Assembly: GCF_010015445.1 (NCBI RefSeq)
Contig: NC_053128.1
Span: 11,514,340-11,578,339, forward strand
From: Perca fluviatilis
Taxonomy: Eukaryota > Chordata > Actinopteri > Perciformes > Percidae
Reading direction: 5' to 3'
Length of the DNA: 64,000 bases
Below are positions 44,540-56,164 of this stretch, in pieces (position 1 is the first letter of the stretch; every line of letters starts with the position of its first letter). Under the pieces are notes generated by a model that was given only the letters and a program-made list of their open reading frames with translations, was not told the DNA's origin and ran no database searches. The position numbers and the translations under genes were made by a program.

Positions 44540-44771
44540 TCTGACATTCAGTTTGGAGTTCAGGAGATTGTCTAGACCTGGACAACACCCCTAAATGCAT
44601 TTAAGCAGTTGCCATGTGATTGGTTGATTAGATCATTTCATTAACGTGAAATTTAACAGGTGTTCCTAATATTCCTTTAGGTGAGTGTATATACCGCGGT
44701 CAAGCTCGCCCCTACTGGCATCTCCGAACTGAAACCAGCCGACGCTAAAGTTTGAGACAGACGCCGGCAGT

Positions 44772-44860
44772 AGTGATGGTCAAATGAAGCTTCGCGAACC
44801 ACTGTCTTTATTTTCTGAGCTCACTAGATGGCGCTCTCTGTTCAACAAAGGGTTGAAAAC
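44772..44860. mobile_element. hAT-like terminal fragment
   Basis: The text tagtgatggtcaaatgaagc followed by ttcgcgaaccactg and actagatggcgctctctgtt resembles a hAT-type left end seen in many fish. No right end was found. Confidence 0.4.
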
Positions 44861-45028
44861 ACACTGAATTACCATTCCTTTAACCTTTGTCTTTGACAAC
44901 AGAGCCATCTATAGGAAAATAAAGACATGGTTAATCATACCACTCAATCTAAGTTCAACATGGTTCAAATCTAGAGTGTCACAAATTTTAAAGTCATGTT
45001 TTGATTTCCTTCTGTTTTTAATTTTACC

Positions 45029-45323
45029 AGAGGTGAAAGAAGTACTCAGATCCTCAATTTATAAGCTTAATAGAAAATAAAATGTAATCTGTAACCATGC
45101 AAAACATTTTGTTTTAAGGTGATCATATGTTTTATATGTAAAATCAAAGTAACTAGTATATCAAGCTGTTAAATTGATGTATCTGAGTACAAAGGTTTCC
45201 CTCTGAATTGTTATTGAGTAGAAGTGTAAATTTGCATGAGTTGGAAATACTAAAGTTAAGTACAAAAAACTCAAAAATGTTAATAAGTAGTGTGCTTGAG
45301 TAGACACTCTTTCCACCATTGGT
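45029..45323. mobile_element. 'CCACCATTGG' TIR family member, ~295 bp
   Basis: The ends ccagaggtgaaagaagtact and (reverse complement) ccaatggtggaaagagtgtc pair loosely. Interior words (aaagtaactagtatatcaag, agctgttaaattgatgta) are shared with 17400-17470. Confidence 0.6.
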
Positions 45324-45329
45324 TTCATG

Positions 45330-46620
45330 TTAAATGTTGTTGTCAAAGGTGAAGCTACTGTGGACAATATTATGAGCAACCACTCCAGGCAAATTATATG
45401 TTGTCTTTCCTAAGCCTAAATTAGTGCACAAGCATTTCCATACCAACACACATAAGTGAATCTTTACTTGTTTTATTGTATTTCTGAATGTTCTCTAATG
45501 TATGTAAAGGTCTAATCTTGCAACAGCATTGAATAGAAAACTCCGGTTTTACCATGACATTGCATTTTTCACATATCTCTTCTTAGGGTTCATGAATGGC
45601 ATTCACTGTAAGTGGCTGGCTCTAGCACTCAGTCACCACAATTTTCTTACAGTCACTCTAAAAACTTTGATTACATGAAATTATTTTAGAAGACACTTTC
45701 TGTACAAGCAAGGGTAATTACTCAGTTATGATTTCAATCTATCTGCAGAGTCTCTTTCTCAAGAGGTACTTTTGGGACTAAGGTAAACTAACTGTTAATT
45801 GTGATGAGCATTGCCAATGCGCTGCATAGAAAAGAGATGCCAGTGTAAGTCTGATATGTCCAGGTCATTTAGGCTGCAGCCCTTTTAAACACAGCTACAT
45901 TATGCAGGGATCATGATGTGAACTTTGGATCAAACTTGCTTGTTTAATGTGAAAATAGACTGAATTCCGGTCACCTTCAGCCTGTTTTCTAACCTCCTCT
46001 CTATACTGTTGGAGGGGCAGATTAATTAGAAATAGGCTTAAGCCTTGAGGAGATGAATGCTCTGCTGGACAGATGCTGTTTGAACAGCAAACCAGTCTTA
46101 GGATATAAAATAAACATAAAAAATTGGACTGATTTGAAATAAAGGACATATGGGTCATGGAAGTGCTCCTATGCGAATATAATAATCCAACTTTATCTTG
46201 GGTATGAGTAGTGGTAACCAAACTTGTTCACAGTATCTGTTTTAACATGGTATTTTTATCATAAGCAGTGTTGATTTGTCAAGACATATTTTATATACTT
46301 ATTTTTTCATACAGTATCAATAATCTTCTTTGTTATATTTGTTCTGATGATTTATGAGGATGTTGTTTTACATATAAATGAGTCTTTAACACTGTAAATG
46401 CATCTCATGAGAGTGCCTGGCAATGTTGGTCCTTGGGTTTGCTTAATTCAGATTGCTTTGGTTTAGTTAGGTGTATGTATTTATAGTACAGTCAAAATTA
46501 GCTTTTATTTTCACAACATATAATTGAGTTTGATGACATAAACTGAAGGTATTCCTGCTTTACACACATGTTCAATATTATTACACAATGAGTACTGTAA
46601 AGCCGTCTACATAAAGCTGT
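45330..46620. other. Unannotated stretch
   Basis: No gene or repeat is supported. The 108-codon minus-strand frame at 45895 has no domain. Confidence 0.35.
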
Positions 46621-46626
46621 CTGACA

Positions 46627-47013
46627 TTAAAGGTCCCATGGCATGAAAATTTCACTTTATGAGGTTTTTTAACATTAATATGCATTACCCCAGCCTGCCT
46701 ATGGTCCCCTAGTGGCTAGAAATGGTGATAGGTGTAAACTGAGCCCTGGGTATCCTGCTCTGCCTTTGAGAAAATGAATGCTCAGATGGCTCTGGAATCT
46801 TGCTCCTTATGAGGTCAAGATGAGGTCAAGATTGTGTCTCCTCAATAGCTACAGACACCGAAATGGCACATACTAAGGAAAGCTCATTGCCTCTAGTGGC
46901 TGTAATTCTGCACCAAGGCTGAATTTCGGGAAAGAGACTTCAGATACAGTATTAGGGGACCACTGAGGTCGATATAAAAGCATCCAAAGAGCACCATGTC
47001 ATGGGACCTTTAA
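46627..47013. mobile_element. Complete TTAA-flanked MITE, 387 bp
   Basis: TTAA + aggtcccatggcatg at the left and, in reverse complement, TTAA + aggtcccatgacatg at the right form matched TIRs with TTAA at both edges. The target preference fits piggyBac-like elements. It is collinear, in reverse, with 18933-19963 but has a single copy of the segment that is amplified there, and it lacks a ~200-bp GC-rich interior block. Confidence 0.85.
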
Positions 47014-47369
47014 AATTTTGTGCCATTGTGCTGGTAATAACCAGCAAAGTCCTTTGTGTATGGGTGCCACGGTCATGCTTTAAGCATTCATCAAATATGT
47101 ACAATTATGAGCCATCCTTTTTTTCTATCTTTTTGCAAAGCTTGTGGGAGTTCTCTTCATTTTGCTGACTCAAAATATTATGAACGTGAATGTGCTGAAA
47201 ACTATTTTTGAAATAAATATTAAATGTATTTATATTTTGTGCATTTTTGTGGTCCCATTTGGTTATGTATATAAGACATTTTTTATTATTATTAACAAAG
47301 AAAACATTGTTCAAACAGGTGGGCATTGAACAACACATTCTGCATAAGGATGCATGTAATAGGCATTTG

Positions 47370-47750
47370 CAACGTCTTCCACAAGTCTGCAACGTCACAG
47401 CATAAACATACACGCCACGTGGCACTTTCTAAAGCCACTTGGCCTGTTATCGCAAGGCTACGTGTTATCGCGAGGCTATGGATTTGACAGTTGGGATTAG
47501 GAAAACAAGAACAGGGTTGTGTTTACCCATCCTCCACCCCGGCTAACCTCCCTATGTGGATTTTCGCCCTTTCATACCACTCACTACGCCGTAAATTCAC
47601 ACGCAATCGCAAGGTAATGTAAGTCAATGGAGGCCAAACGGCATTGATAAACACGCTAAAAAACGAGTATGCGTCTTGGTACCATGCCAATAATGGCATA
47701 CTAATTGGCGTGTTATACATACGCCACTTCATGAGATCAGTCTGGCATTA
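47370..47750. repeat. Dispersed repeat
   Basis: The blocks tacacgccacgtggcacttt, cctccctatgtggattttcg, ccaataatggcatactaatt and ggcgtgttatacatacgcca occur here. The middle block is shared with 59880-59900. Confidence 0.5.
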
Positions 47751-47804
47751 GACACAAGTCCAATCATTGTACTTATCAGTTGTACAGTAATGTTAAAGAA
47801 GCCA

Positions 47805-47990
47805 AGAAGGAGTCTTCAACATTTTTTAGGCCAAGGACCCCTTAGCTGAAAGAAAGCCGGAGAAGGGACCCCCTACTACATACAGTATATTGTATAAAAT
47901 TTAGTTGCATATTTAACTTGGCCGACAAAAATGTGTAGGTCGGCCTAAAGCCTAACACATGTTAGATGTAAAATGTTAAGGATTTCCAAT
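47805..47990. repeat. Dispersed repeat fragment
   Basis: The words ttaggccaaggacccctta, gaccccctactacatacagt and aaatttagttgcatattta look like a common fish interspersed repeat. No termini were defined. Confidence 0.35.
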
Positions 47991-48087
47991 TGTGGGAGAC
48001 TGAGCATTGTTGACTATAGCTGTCATACTATATTAAAGAAATTATCCATAATGATCACATACAAATACTAGGTATAATGCAGGTAGG

Positions 48088-48538
48088 TAGTGGTGGAAAG
48101 TAACTACATTTACTAAAATATGGGTACAATTTTGAGTATTGCTAATTCATTCTACTTTCTACTTACTACGTTTCAGAGGAAAATATTGTACTTTTGACCC
48201 CACTACATGTGTTTGAAAAACATAAGTACTGGTTACTTTGCCGATTAAGATTTTACATTAAAACGTGTTATTTAAAAAAAAAAAAAATGCATTTTTAAAG
48301 AATAAACCAGCGCTTCCCAAACTTTTAGCTTGTGACCACTTACAAGAAGGCTGTGTCTACTCGAGGCTTCTTGTCACCTCACATGTCTGTGAGTTGTTTT
48401 GCTTTTCTTCTTTTCTACACCATTAACCATTTTTTATTTAAAAATATGTAAGTGACAGTAGTTAAAACTAGCTACAACAACAAAATGCTGTTCATGTAGC
48501 AATGCATCAGTATTAATAACCTTACAATGTATTTCATG

Positions 48539-48589
<51 letters not shown>

Positions 48590-48773
48590 AGAGGCTTTTT
48601 CTTTCTGTAAAACAAGTACTTTTATTTTTGATACTGAGCATATTTAAGTGATTATACTTCTGAACTTTTACTTCAGAAGTATTGTGACTGTTTTTACTTG
48701 TAATGGATTATTTTCCTATTGATGTGTTGGTATTTTTACTTAAGTAAATGATCTAAGTATTCTTCCACCACTG
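48088..48773. mobile_element. 'AGTGGTGGAA' TIR family member with (TA)n
   Basis: The ends agtggtggaaagtaactaca and (reverse complement) cagtggtggaagaatactta are matched termini of a hAT-like MITE family. The interior includes a (TA)n run at 48539-48584. The 8-bp flanks no longer match. Confidence 0.65.
48539..48584. repeat. (TA)n microsatellite
   Basis: About 23 TA units inside the preceding element. Confidence 0.97.
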
Positions 48774-48779
48774 CAGTTT

Positions 48780-49830
48780 TGCAAGATTGTTTTCTTCAAA
48801 GAAATGAAGCCTGAGAATAATATGTTGTGTATTGATTTCAGATTGAAATGAGAGCCATTATTTAGGAGACACAAACAAGGACAACTGACAAACTTTAAGA
48901 CAAGGGGTTTATATTGAGAAATATTACTACTGCTGCACATAAAACCAGGCAGGACCTAAGGCAGACAGGGTACAAAAATCAATTGTGTCTGTTAAAGGCA
49001 TCTTTTGCTATGTTTTAGCTAAATGAATTTCCTTTTGGTCAGATGATAGATATAGGCATTGTTTAACACTGTTTGTTTGTTTAACCCTTTGGCTACTGAA
49101 TGATGAAAGATGGCAAAGCTCTGGAGTGTCACAGTCGCTCTCAACGGGCTCATTACAATTTCTTGGCTAGTTGTTGTCCACAGGGAACTGTATTAGTGCC
49201 CTCGTAATTAAAACAATAGATAATCCCCAGGCACAACACTTTGGTAACACACATTAGTTGTAATAAATTGTGTCATTAGCATCTGTTTTGTATTTTAAAT
49301 GAGTCTCATTTACTGCACTCCTACGGGATTGTGTCCATATGTAAGACCACACTGAAAAACAGTTTTTGTTGTTCACTGACTATACAGTTATGAGTACTGA
49401 GAGGCCATGCCAGCAGAATATCTAATTAGATGTAATTTTGCTTAGGAGCTTATCAAAGCCCGCTCTGTGCCACAGCCTCCTCGCTCAGGAATGAATGACA
49501 TCAGGACATTAAAGTAGTATGCCTGATTGCACTGCTGGATCTTGCTCTGACTGTTTGTTTTGCCTTCTGTAGAAAGGTATCCTGACTGCGATAAGTCATC
49601 TGAGGGTGGTCTGCCTCTGATAATCGTTCTGTCGTCCGTTAGACAAACCGTGACCTCCCTTGCTTGTGTTTTATCCAGCAGTTTAATGAGTTCCAGCTAT
49701 CTAGACTGCACAGAATGAAAGCAATTCCAAAAAGAGGGGGGACTTGACGTAGGGGGAAATTGACTTGAACATGTGTATGATATCAGAACCAGAGTGTGTG
49801 TGGTTTTCTTTTTACTTTACTCTGAACTGC
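48780..49830. other. Non-repetitive stretch, possibly conserved non-coding
   Basis: No transposon signature; 49380-49700 in particular looks like unique, mixed-composition sequence. Functional conservation is a guess. Confidence 0.25.
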
Positions 49831-49831
49831 C

Positions 49832-49834
<3 letters not shown>

Positions 49835-49911
<77 letters not shown>

Positions 49912-49922
49912 CAGTTTCTATC

Positions 49923-50002
<80 letters not shown>
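49835..50002. repeat. Double (CA)n microsatellite
   Basis: Two long CA runs (49835-49909 and 49925-50002) are separated by a 15-bp unique spacer. The frames on both strands are artefacts. Confidence 0.98.
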
Positions 50003-50005
<3 letters not shown>

Positions 50006-50009
50006 GATT

Positions 50010-50788
50010 GTGCATAGGTTCATTTGGTGGCTACAAATTAAGAAGCAACAAAGTAATAACAGGGCAATGGTGTTACTATCGTTAGTTTGATAAGGGTATA
50101 ATTGCAAAATTCAAACCCATTCATTTAATAAGTATATGGCTTTTAATCAAGCAACTGGCAAATGTGTTTTACGACAGAGTCAAGTGAGCACTTCTTACAC
50201 TAGTTTGTATTATTGTGTCAATAAGCCAAATTAAGCCTCGAGTCACTGGCTTCTCCTGATGATACCATGGAATCAGCTTAGCCTTCTCATCTGTTCAGTT
50301 GTACCTGCCCACTTTTATTCTGAAATCTTTTCGATTAGTTGGTCAGTGCATATCTGACAAAACATACTACTGTGTCATTGTGCATACACGCTGTGTGGTT
50401 GGAAAAAGGCTTAGCATGAATGTTAGGGTCCTGTTTCATGATCATTGCTTTGCAGTTATAGTAAATTATTCAGAATATGATAAAGAAACAGGCGGAAATT
50501 GAATGTTATTTACAGTACATTCATTGAATATGTCCTGGTGTTTTCTCTCGCATATACAAAATGGTAAAATTGCTATGTTTTCATTTTAGATGAAAGGCAA
50601 CAAGCAAGTCTTATGAACCATATCATCTTGTGAGATGAGGATAAGAAAACAGTCTCTTAAACCATTTCCAATTTTTGAATGTATGCATGTGTGCCATATT
50701 AAGGTAAATGGACTTGTGGTTTGGCAGTTGTGAACAAACCAGAGTTAGCAACAGTATGTTCGTGAGGTAAACACATTACTTTAGTTGT
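50010..50788. other. Unannotated stretch
   Basis: Nothing recognised. Confidence 0.4.
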
Positions 50789-50796
50789 ATAGGAAT

Positions 50797-51487
50797 TAGG
50801 GATGTCCCGATCCTGATCGCATTGGATCGGAGCCAATATTGGCATTTTTTTTAACTGATCGGGGATCGGCATTCACTCCAAAGACCTTACTCCGATCATT
50901 TACATCAGCTTGTAGTGATCGTCACCTTTAACAATGCGCCCTGTGCCACATACACACACCCAGACTGCCTGGATGCCGGCACTTTCAAACCAAGATGCCG
51001 CGCGGCCACTCACCAGTGTCTGTCCTGAGAGTGTCTCATAGCTTGCCAGCCCTTGTCAACGGGTAAACAAATTTAGTCTTTGTTAGTAATCCGTTTTACA
51101 CAGGGGGATAACTCCAATCCTCCAAACGTCTATCTTGATTCCACCAGGAAACCATGCATACAGGCTGTTATTCCCTGAAGATGACATCAGACTTAAACAC
51201 GAAAAGAAAATCAAAGATTGACTATTAAGCACAAGAGGCGTCACTAAGTTTAGTTTTATCAAAGATTGACTATTAAGCGGAAGAGGGTCTACTAACTTTA
51301 GTTTACTTTTTAGTTACTTTGTTTACATAGTTTTTTTGTAAACCAAAAAATGGTGTGCACCTTTAAAATCTGAGCAAATACAAGTATCGGATCGTGACTT
51401 AGTATCGGCAGATATCCAATATTTAATAAATTGGAAAATAATCCAATATTTAATAAATTGGAAAAAAAAATGATCGGGACATCCCTA
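50797..51487. mobile_element. Complete hAT-type MITE with perfect 8-bp target duplication
   Basis: The termini tagggatgtcccgatc and gatcgggacatcccta are perfect 16-bp TIRs. ATAGGAAT flanks both sides exactly (50789-50796 and 51488-51495). At 691 bp with no coding capacity, it is a non-autonomous hAT derivative. Inside are a ~48-bp tandem duplication (51210-51304, atcaaagattgactattaag twice) and a smaller duplicate (aatccaatatttaataaatt) near the right end. Confidence 0.92.
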
Positions 51488-51589
51488 ATAGGAATACATT
51501 TGTTGATCCCCTGCCTATTTATTTAGCGCGATCATCAATTTGTCCAAAACTTTGCTTTATTATTTTGCATTGCGACGTTCGAAACTAAT

Positions 51590-51820
51590 ACAATTCCCAT
51601 TAGCCTCTGCTACACTTTTGTGTTCAGTGCTCATTAGCAAATGTTAGCATGCTACAAAATCTAACATGGTAAACTAAGATCTTGACATGATCTGCTTAAC
51701 ATCAGCAGTGTAACATTTACATTGTGAGTGCAAATGTGTGGACGTAGGCATTTACCTTAAAGCACTGCTGTGCCTAAGTACAGCCTCACATAGCTTAGTA
51801 TGGCTGTGGACTCTTAATTA
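51590..51820. repeat. 3' part of the 12940-13480 dispersed family
   Basis: It contains agcaaatgttagcatgctac, ttaaagcactgctgtgccta and agtacagcctcac in the order seen at 13318-13455. Confidence 0.6.
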
Positions 51821-51823
51821 AAA

Positions 51824-52697
51824 GGGGAGTAGCTTATTCTGTCAGGCAGGAAATATACATCAGGTTGGCATATTCCGTCTGTAAATGTGGTGAAGAGGAG
51901 GGTAGCTCATTCCGTCAGGCAAGAAATATCTATCAGAATGGCCTGTCCCCTCTGTAAATGTGGTTAAAAGTAGGATAGCTCATTCTGTCAGGCAGAACAT
52001 ATCAGAATTGCCTACTGCCTCGATAAATGTGGTTAAAAGAAGGATAGCTCATTCTGTCACGCAGGAAATGTCTATCAGGATGGCCTACTCCTACTGTAAA
52101 TGTGGTTAAAGCATAGCTTTATTCTGTCATACATTTTTTTTTTTTTTGGAAGGGTTTTTTTTTTTTTTAATATTTTTAAAAATTTTTTTTTTTTTTTTTA
52201 CCCCAAAAAAATTCTTTAGGGTAGCTCATTCTGACAAGTAGGAAACCTCTACCAGGATGGCCTACTCCCTCTGTAAATGTGGGAAAAGGAGGGTAGCTCA
52301 ATATGTCAGGCAGGACATATCAGAATTGCCTACTGCCTCGATAAATGTGGTTAAAGAAGGGTAGCTCATTCTGTCTGGCAGGAAATATCTATCAGAATGG
52401 CCTACTCCCAATTTAAACGTGGATAAAAGTAGGGTAGCTCATTCTGTCAGGCAGGAAATATCTATCAGAATGGCCTACTCCCTTTGTAAATGTGGTTAAA
52501 ATTAGGGTAGTTCATTCAGGATGGCCTACTCCCTTTGTAAATGTGTTTAAAAGTAGGGTAGGTCATTCTGTCTTACAGAAAATATCTATCAGAACGGCCT
52601 ACTCCCAATTTCAATGTTGTTAGAAGTAGGGTAGCTCATTCTTTCAGGCAGGACATATCTATCAGGATGGCCTACTCCCTCCGTAAATGTCATTATT
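51824..52697. repeat. 73-bp minisatellite, about 12 diverged units
   Basis: Units read agggtagctcattctgtcag + gcaggaaatatctatcagaa + tggcctactccctttgtaaa + tgtggttaaaagt. Two units (near 51970 and 52294) share the same short variant (gacatatcagaattgcctac + tgcctcgataaatg), and one unit is deleted near 52508. A T/A homopolymer block interrupts the array at 52130-52215. Confidence 0.9.
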
Positions 52698-52699
52698 GA

Positions 52700-53875
52700 A
52701 AATCAGAAATTGTCCAACTCCATCTCCTTCATCCAACATTAATACAAGAGGGCTGACCTGATCCTTTTAACTGGCAGACATTTTACCTTCAATATTTAAT
52801 CTTACAGGAACAGAACACTGACCAACTACTTGAAAGTAGGTGAAAGGTGTAATTATATTTATATAGTTCTACATACATCTAATAATGAAGATTATAACCT
52901 CCCAAAAGATATGAGGTTAGATGGTCTATTACAGCAGTTTCCTGTATTTGGATTGCAAAGCACCTTGCAATGTGAAAAGTATGTAATGAAATGTTGAACA
53001 CAATCATTCTCATGTCAAAAGTCAGAAAAGAAGAGACCACAATTATCGCTTAATTCCCCATCAGTATGTCTATGGTACATCTTTATACCTAAGCACTAAC
53101 CACATGGAGAGTTATGATTTGCAAGGGAAAGTGGTTGGTGCTGTGTGATCTAGCACCCTGTGTAAACTTGAAGTAAAAATTACCTCTGTGTGGTGTGCCT
53201 GCCTGTGGCAAGACAATGTTACACTTACAGCAAGGACAGCTCAGGACAAACACATTACAGAACAACCTTCCTTCAGGCCAATCAATACGCTGTATCATTT
53301 AGGTGAGAGGGCATGCTTAATTGTCAGTGGACATTAGCTGGGCACGGGAAAGGACAAGTGACCCTTTTCACCAGGTAAATCATGTCCGCTCTTCCTCTTT
53401 TCCACCCATCATCACGTCTCCAGGGAATGATGCAGTTTAAATTGTCTCCACCTGCAGCCTGCCAACCTGTTCTGAATCATACTTTCATCAGTCTGTCAGT
53501 TTGTTTCTTGTGTGTTTAACATTAACATGGGGATAATAGATTTTAACATTCAAACTTTAGAGAACAAAGCCAATAGATTAAGACACACATACGTTTGTTT
53601 ATATAGAGATATTTAGTGCTAATGAATCAGCTCTTTTAACATTTAATATTTAAAGCAGTCAAATACAGATGACTCTTAACCTAAACCAAATAGCACAATA
53701 TTACTCAGTCAAATCAATTGTCTAGGGCCTAGTCAACATGTACATTGGTATCTTTTTTAAAAGTAGCTTTTTCTATGAGTTTTGGCCTATTGTCGTCAAG
53801 CAAACTGCACTTTAAGTCACTGAAAACAGATCTTTTTTTTCATTGACTCCTTCCAAGGTGAATATTTTCAGAAAG
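52700..53875. other. Unannotated stretch
   Basis: No gene or repeat boundary is supported. Confidence 0.4.
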
Positions 53876-53879
53876 TCTG

Positions 53880-54112
53880 TTTTCAGTGTTGATGTAAGTT
53901 TTTGGCTTGTAAGGAGTGTGTGCCACTATCTCCATTGGACCGATCAATGTGCCATTGCAGCCAGGTAGCCTCCGGTAATAGCATTTTTTCAGGCTTCCGA
54001 TTAGCCAACATGGCTTCACGGTTAGGTTTATATCGCCGCCTGTTGGTTTGGCATGCTCTTAACAGTGCTTTGATTGTATTTTTGCATTTTCATTTGGACA
54101 GATTATTTTTTT
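53880..54112. repeat. Dispersed repeat interrupted by the LINE
   Basis: The text gttttcagtgttgatgtaag, aacatggcttcacggttagg, tatcgccgcctgttggtttg and ttgcatttt looks like a fish interspersed repeat. It ends where the LINE 3' terminus begins. Confidence 0.35.
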
Positions 54113-54290
54113 TTAAATCAAATCAAACTTTATTTCTATAGCACATTTCATATAAGTTAATATAACACAATGTGCTTCGTACAAAAAAGTACACTTACAA
54201 ATAAAACACTTTATACATAGTATATAGAGGATATTAGGCACACGCACACAAACACTTAAAAAGATCAACATTGAACAGCAACAAACTCTG

Positions 54291-54672
54291 TTAATCATAA
54301 ACCTTTGTAAAAAGAAAGGTTTTTATCCCTTTTTTAAAAATGTTCAGTGTGGAGGCCTCTCTCAGTTCCACTGGCAGGGTATTCGATATCTTTGGGGCAT
54401 AGACACAAAAGGCAGCCTCCCCTGCTCTGGAGTTACAGCGAGGGACAGTTAAAAGTCCACTGCCTGTGGATCTGAGGAGTCTTGCTGGTTCATATATAAT
54501 GAGCATGTCTCTAATATACTGAGGTGCAAGGCCATTGAGAGCTTTATATACTAGGAGCAGAATCTTAAAATCAATTCTAGCCTTTACTGGAAGCCAGTGT
54601 AAAAGTCTAAGGACAGGTGTAATATGTTCAAACTTCTTTGTTCCAGTCAGAACACGTGCAGCCGCATTTTAA
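54291..54672 (-). pseudogene. L2-type ORF2 C-terminus
   Basis: A third minus-strand frame gives NAAARVLTGTKKFEHITPVL, RLLHWLPVKARIDFKILLL and VYKALNGLAPQYIRDML, then RLLRSTGSGLLTVPR, AFCVYAPKISNTLPVELREA, STLNIFKKGIKTFLF and a stop. These are all standard L2-type C-terminal motifs. It needs no start codon, being part of one broken ORF with the two preceding entries. Confidence 0.88.
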
Positions 54673-54867
54673 ATTCATTGTAATCGCTGCACAGTTGATT
54701 TCGGAATGCCGGTAATCTAATCTACTTGTTATAAATGCATGGATAAATTTTTCAGCATCTTCCTTTGACAGAAAGCCGCTTAATTTAGAAATATTTTTAA
54801 GATGGTAGAAGGCTGATTTTGTGACTTGGTTGATATGACGCTTAAAATTTAAATCACTGTCTAACAC
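54640..54867 (-). pseudogene. L2-type ORF2 continuation in a shifted frame
   Basis: Minus-strand text LDSDLNFKRHINQVTKSAF, SKLSGFLSKEDAEKF and HAFITSRLDY directly follows the NLGV end of the 410-codon frame. This is the usual next block of L2/CR1 ORF2. After RLDY the expected cysteine-containing block is scrambled. Confidence 0.85.
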
Positions 54868-56086
54868 CCAGATTTCTAGCTTCGCTTTTGCTCTCTAGAG
54901 ACAGAGAACTGAGATAAGCCACAATTTTCTGTCTTTGAGCCTTAGCACCAAAGATAAGTATTTCTGTTTTATCCTTGTTTAGTTGTAGGAAATTCTCTGA
55001 CATCCACATATTAATATCACCGATACAATTGATGAGAGAGTGTATGGGATTCATGTCATTTGGAGTTAAGGATATGTATAGCTGTGAATCATCTGCATAA
55101 TTATGGTAATTTATGTTGTGTTTCTTTATAACATGTGCTAGTGGGAGCATGTAGAGATTAAACAATAATGGTCCAAGAATTGAACCTTGGGGAACTCCAC
55201 ACATAGTGGCCCTTTTGTCCGAGACAAAATCCCCAATGGACACAAAGAATTGCCTATCCAACAGGTAAGTTCTAAACCAGTTTAAGACTGGACCAGACAG
55301 GCCGACCCATGTTTCTAATCTGTGTAATAAAATCTGATGGTCAACGGTGTCAAAGGCGGCACTGAGGTCCAGAAGCACAAGAACAGATAATTTATTAGAA
55401 TCATTATTTATATGCAGATCATTCACAACTTTAATAAGTGTGGTTTCTGTGCTGTGATAAGGCCGAAAGCCTGATTGATAATTATCCAGGAGGTTGTTTA
55501 ACGTTAGATAATTATTGAGCTGAAAAGCAACCGTTTTTTCTATTATCTTGCTGAGAAATGGTAGGTTGGAGATGGGCCTATAGTTACAGATGACTGTATT
55601 GTCAAGATTGCTCTTCTTCAGGAGTGGTGTAATGACAGCTGTTTTTAGCACTGCAGGAAATATGCCTGATTTAAGAGATGAGTTTACAATATCTAATACC
55701 TCATGTGCTAAACAGTTAAAAACTGTTTTAAAAAATGGGGTGGGGAGAGGGTCCAAGCAGCAGGTAGAAGACCTGAGCTGTCCAACAATGTCTTCTAATT
55801 TTTTTAGGTCAATGAGGAGAAAATGAGTCATAGTAGAAATCCTAATCCTGGAAAACTGTTGGATAGGATGAATTATAGACCTTGATGCACTAATATTCTG
55901 TCTAATAGCTATACTTTTGTTGTTGAAAAAAGTATCAAATTCTTCACATTTATCAGTAGACAGCATCTCTGATGTTGTAGATGGTGGATTAATAATTCGA
56001 AAGTCAAAAGTGGAAAAAAGCACTTTACTGTTGTTGATATTTTCAGTAATGATTTTAGAGAAGAAAGACTGTCTGGCCTGTTTCAT
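54854..56086 (-). pseudogene. L2-type LINE ORF2: reverse transcriptase domain, 410 codons
   Basis: The product would copy LINE RNA into DNA at the nicked target. Reverse-transcriptase blocks appear in order: NYRPISNLPFLSKIIEK (residues ~168-184), QSGFRPYHSTETT (~204-216), LLDLSAAFDTVDH (motif A, ~238-250), GVPQGSILGPLLF (motif B, ~297-309), YADDSQLY (catalytic motif C, ~330-337), LQLNKDKTEIL (~367-377). The catalytic aspartates of motifs A and C are intact. The frame is lost at NLGV (~406), where the thumb/C-terminal region continues in another frame. The M at residue 1 is internal, since upstream coding text continues past a stop near 56105. No endonuclease is present, so it cannot be autonomous. 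Confidence 0.92.
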
Positions 56087-56164
56087 CTCTTTATTATAGT
56101 GATTACGTTAATTCTTATATATGCCATAGTGAACATGGAGTTTGGTTTTTCTCCATTTAACCAG

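Larger units (their letters stand above)
43804..44689 (-). mobile_element. Rearranged Tc1-type transposon
   Basis: The termini cactcacctaaaggattatt and (reverse complement) cactcacctaaaggaatatt are near-identical TIRs with TA at both edges. Including the TAs the element is 886 bp, shorter than a full Tc1 element. Minus-strand pieces encode the transposase N-terminus and middle. A C-terminal piece is on the plus strand at 43855-43953, so that block is inverted. The central catalytic part is deleted. It is inserted in the older repeat at 43476-44771. Confidence 0.85.
43476..44771. mobile_element. Older TIR-type repeat (copy B), interrupted by a Tc1-type element
   Basis: The left part (tagtgcgttttcacacctgc to about 43800) and right part (about 44690-44771, ccgcggtcaagctcgccc, gtttgagacagacgccggca) are collinear with copy A at 14488-14770 once the Tc1-type insertion is removed. 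Copy A thus acts as a paralogous empty site. Confidence 0.7.
54113..56160 (-). mobile_element. L2-type LINE, 5'-truncated
   Basis: Reading on the minus strand, an ORF2 with reverse transcriptase and C-terminal region is followed by a ~180-bp 3' UTR ending ctatagaaataaagtttgat + ttgattt, a hallmark L2-type terminus. The endonuclease domain is absent; recognisable coding stops near 56160 (KWRKTKLHVHYGIYKN, then a stop before the main frame). It is the best preserved mobile coding sequence in the window but is broken by at least one stop and two frame changes. The insertion lies in a dispersed repeat. Confidence 0.9.

Noticed and set aside
49765..50107. Four long frames across 49.8-50.1 kb
   Set aside because: All are produced by the double CA microsatellite.
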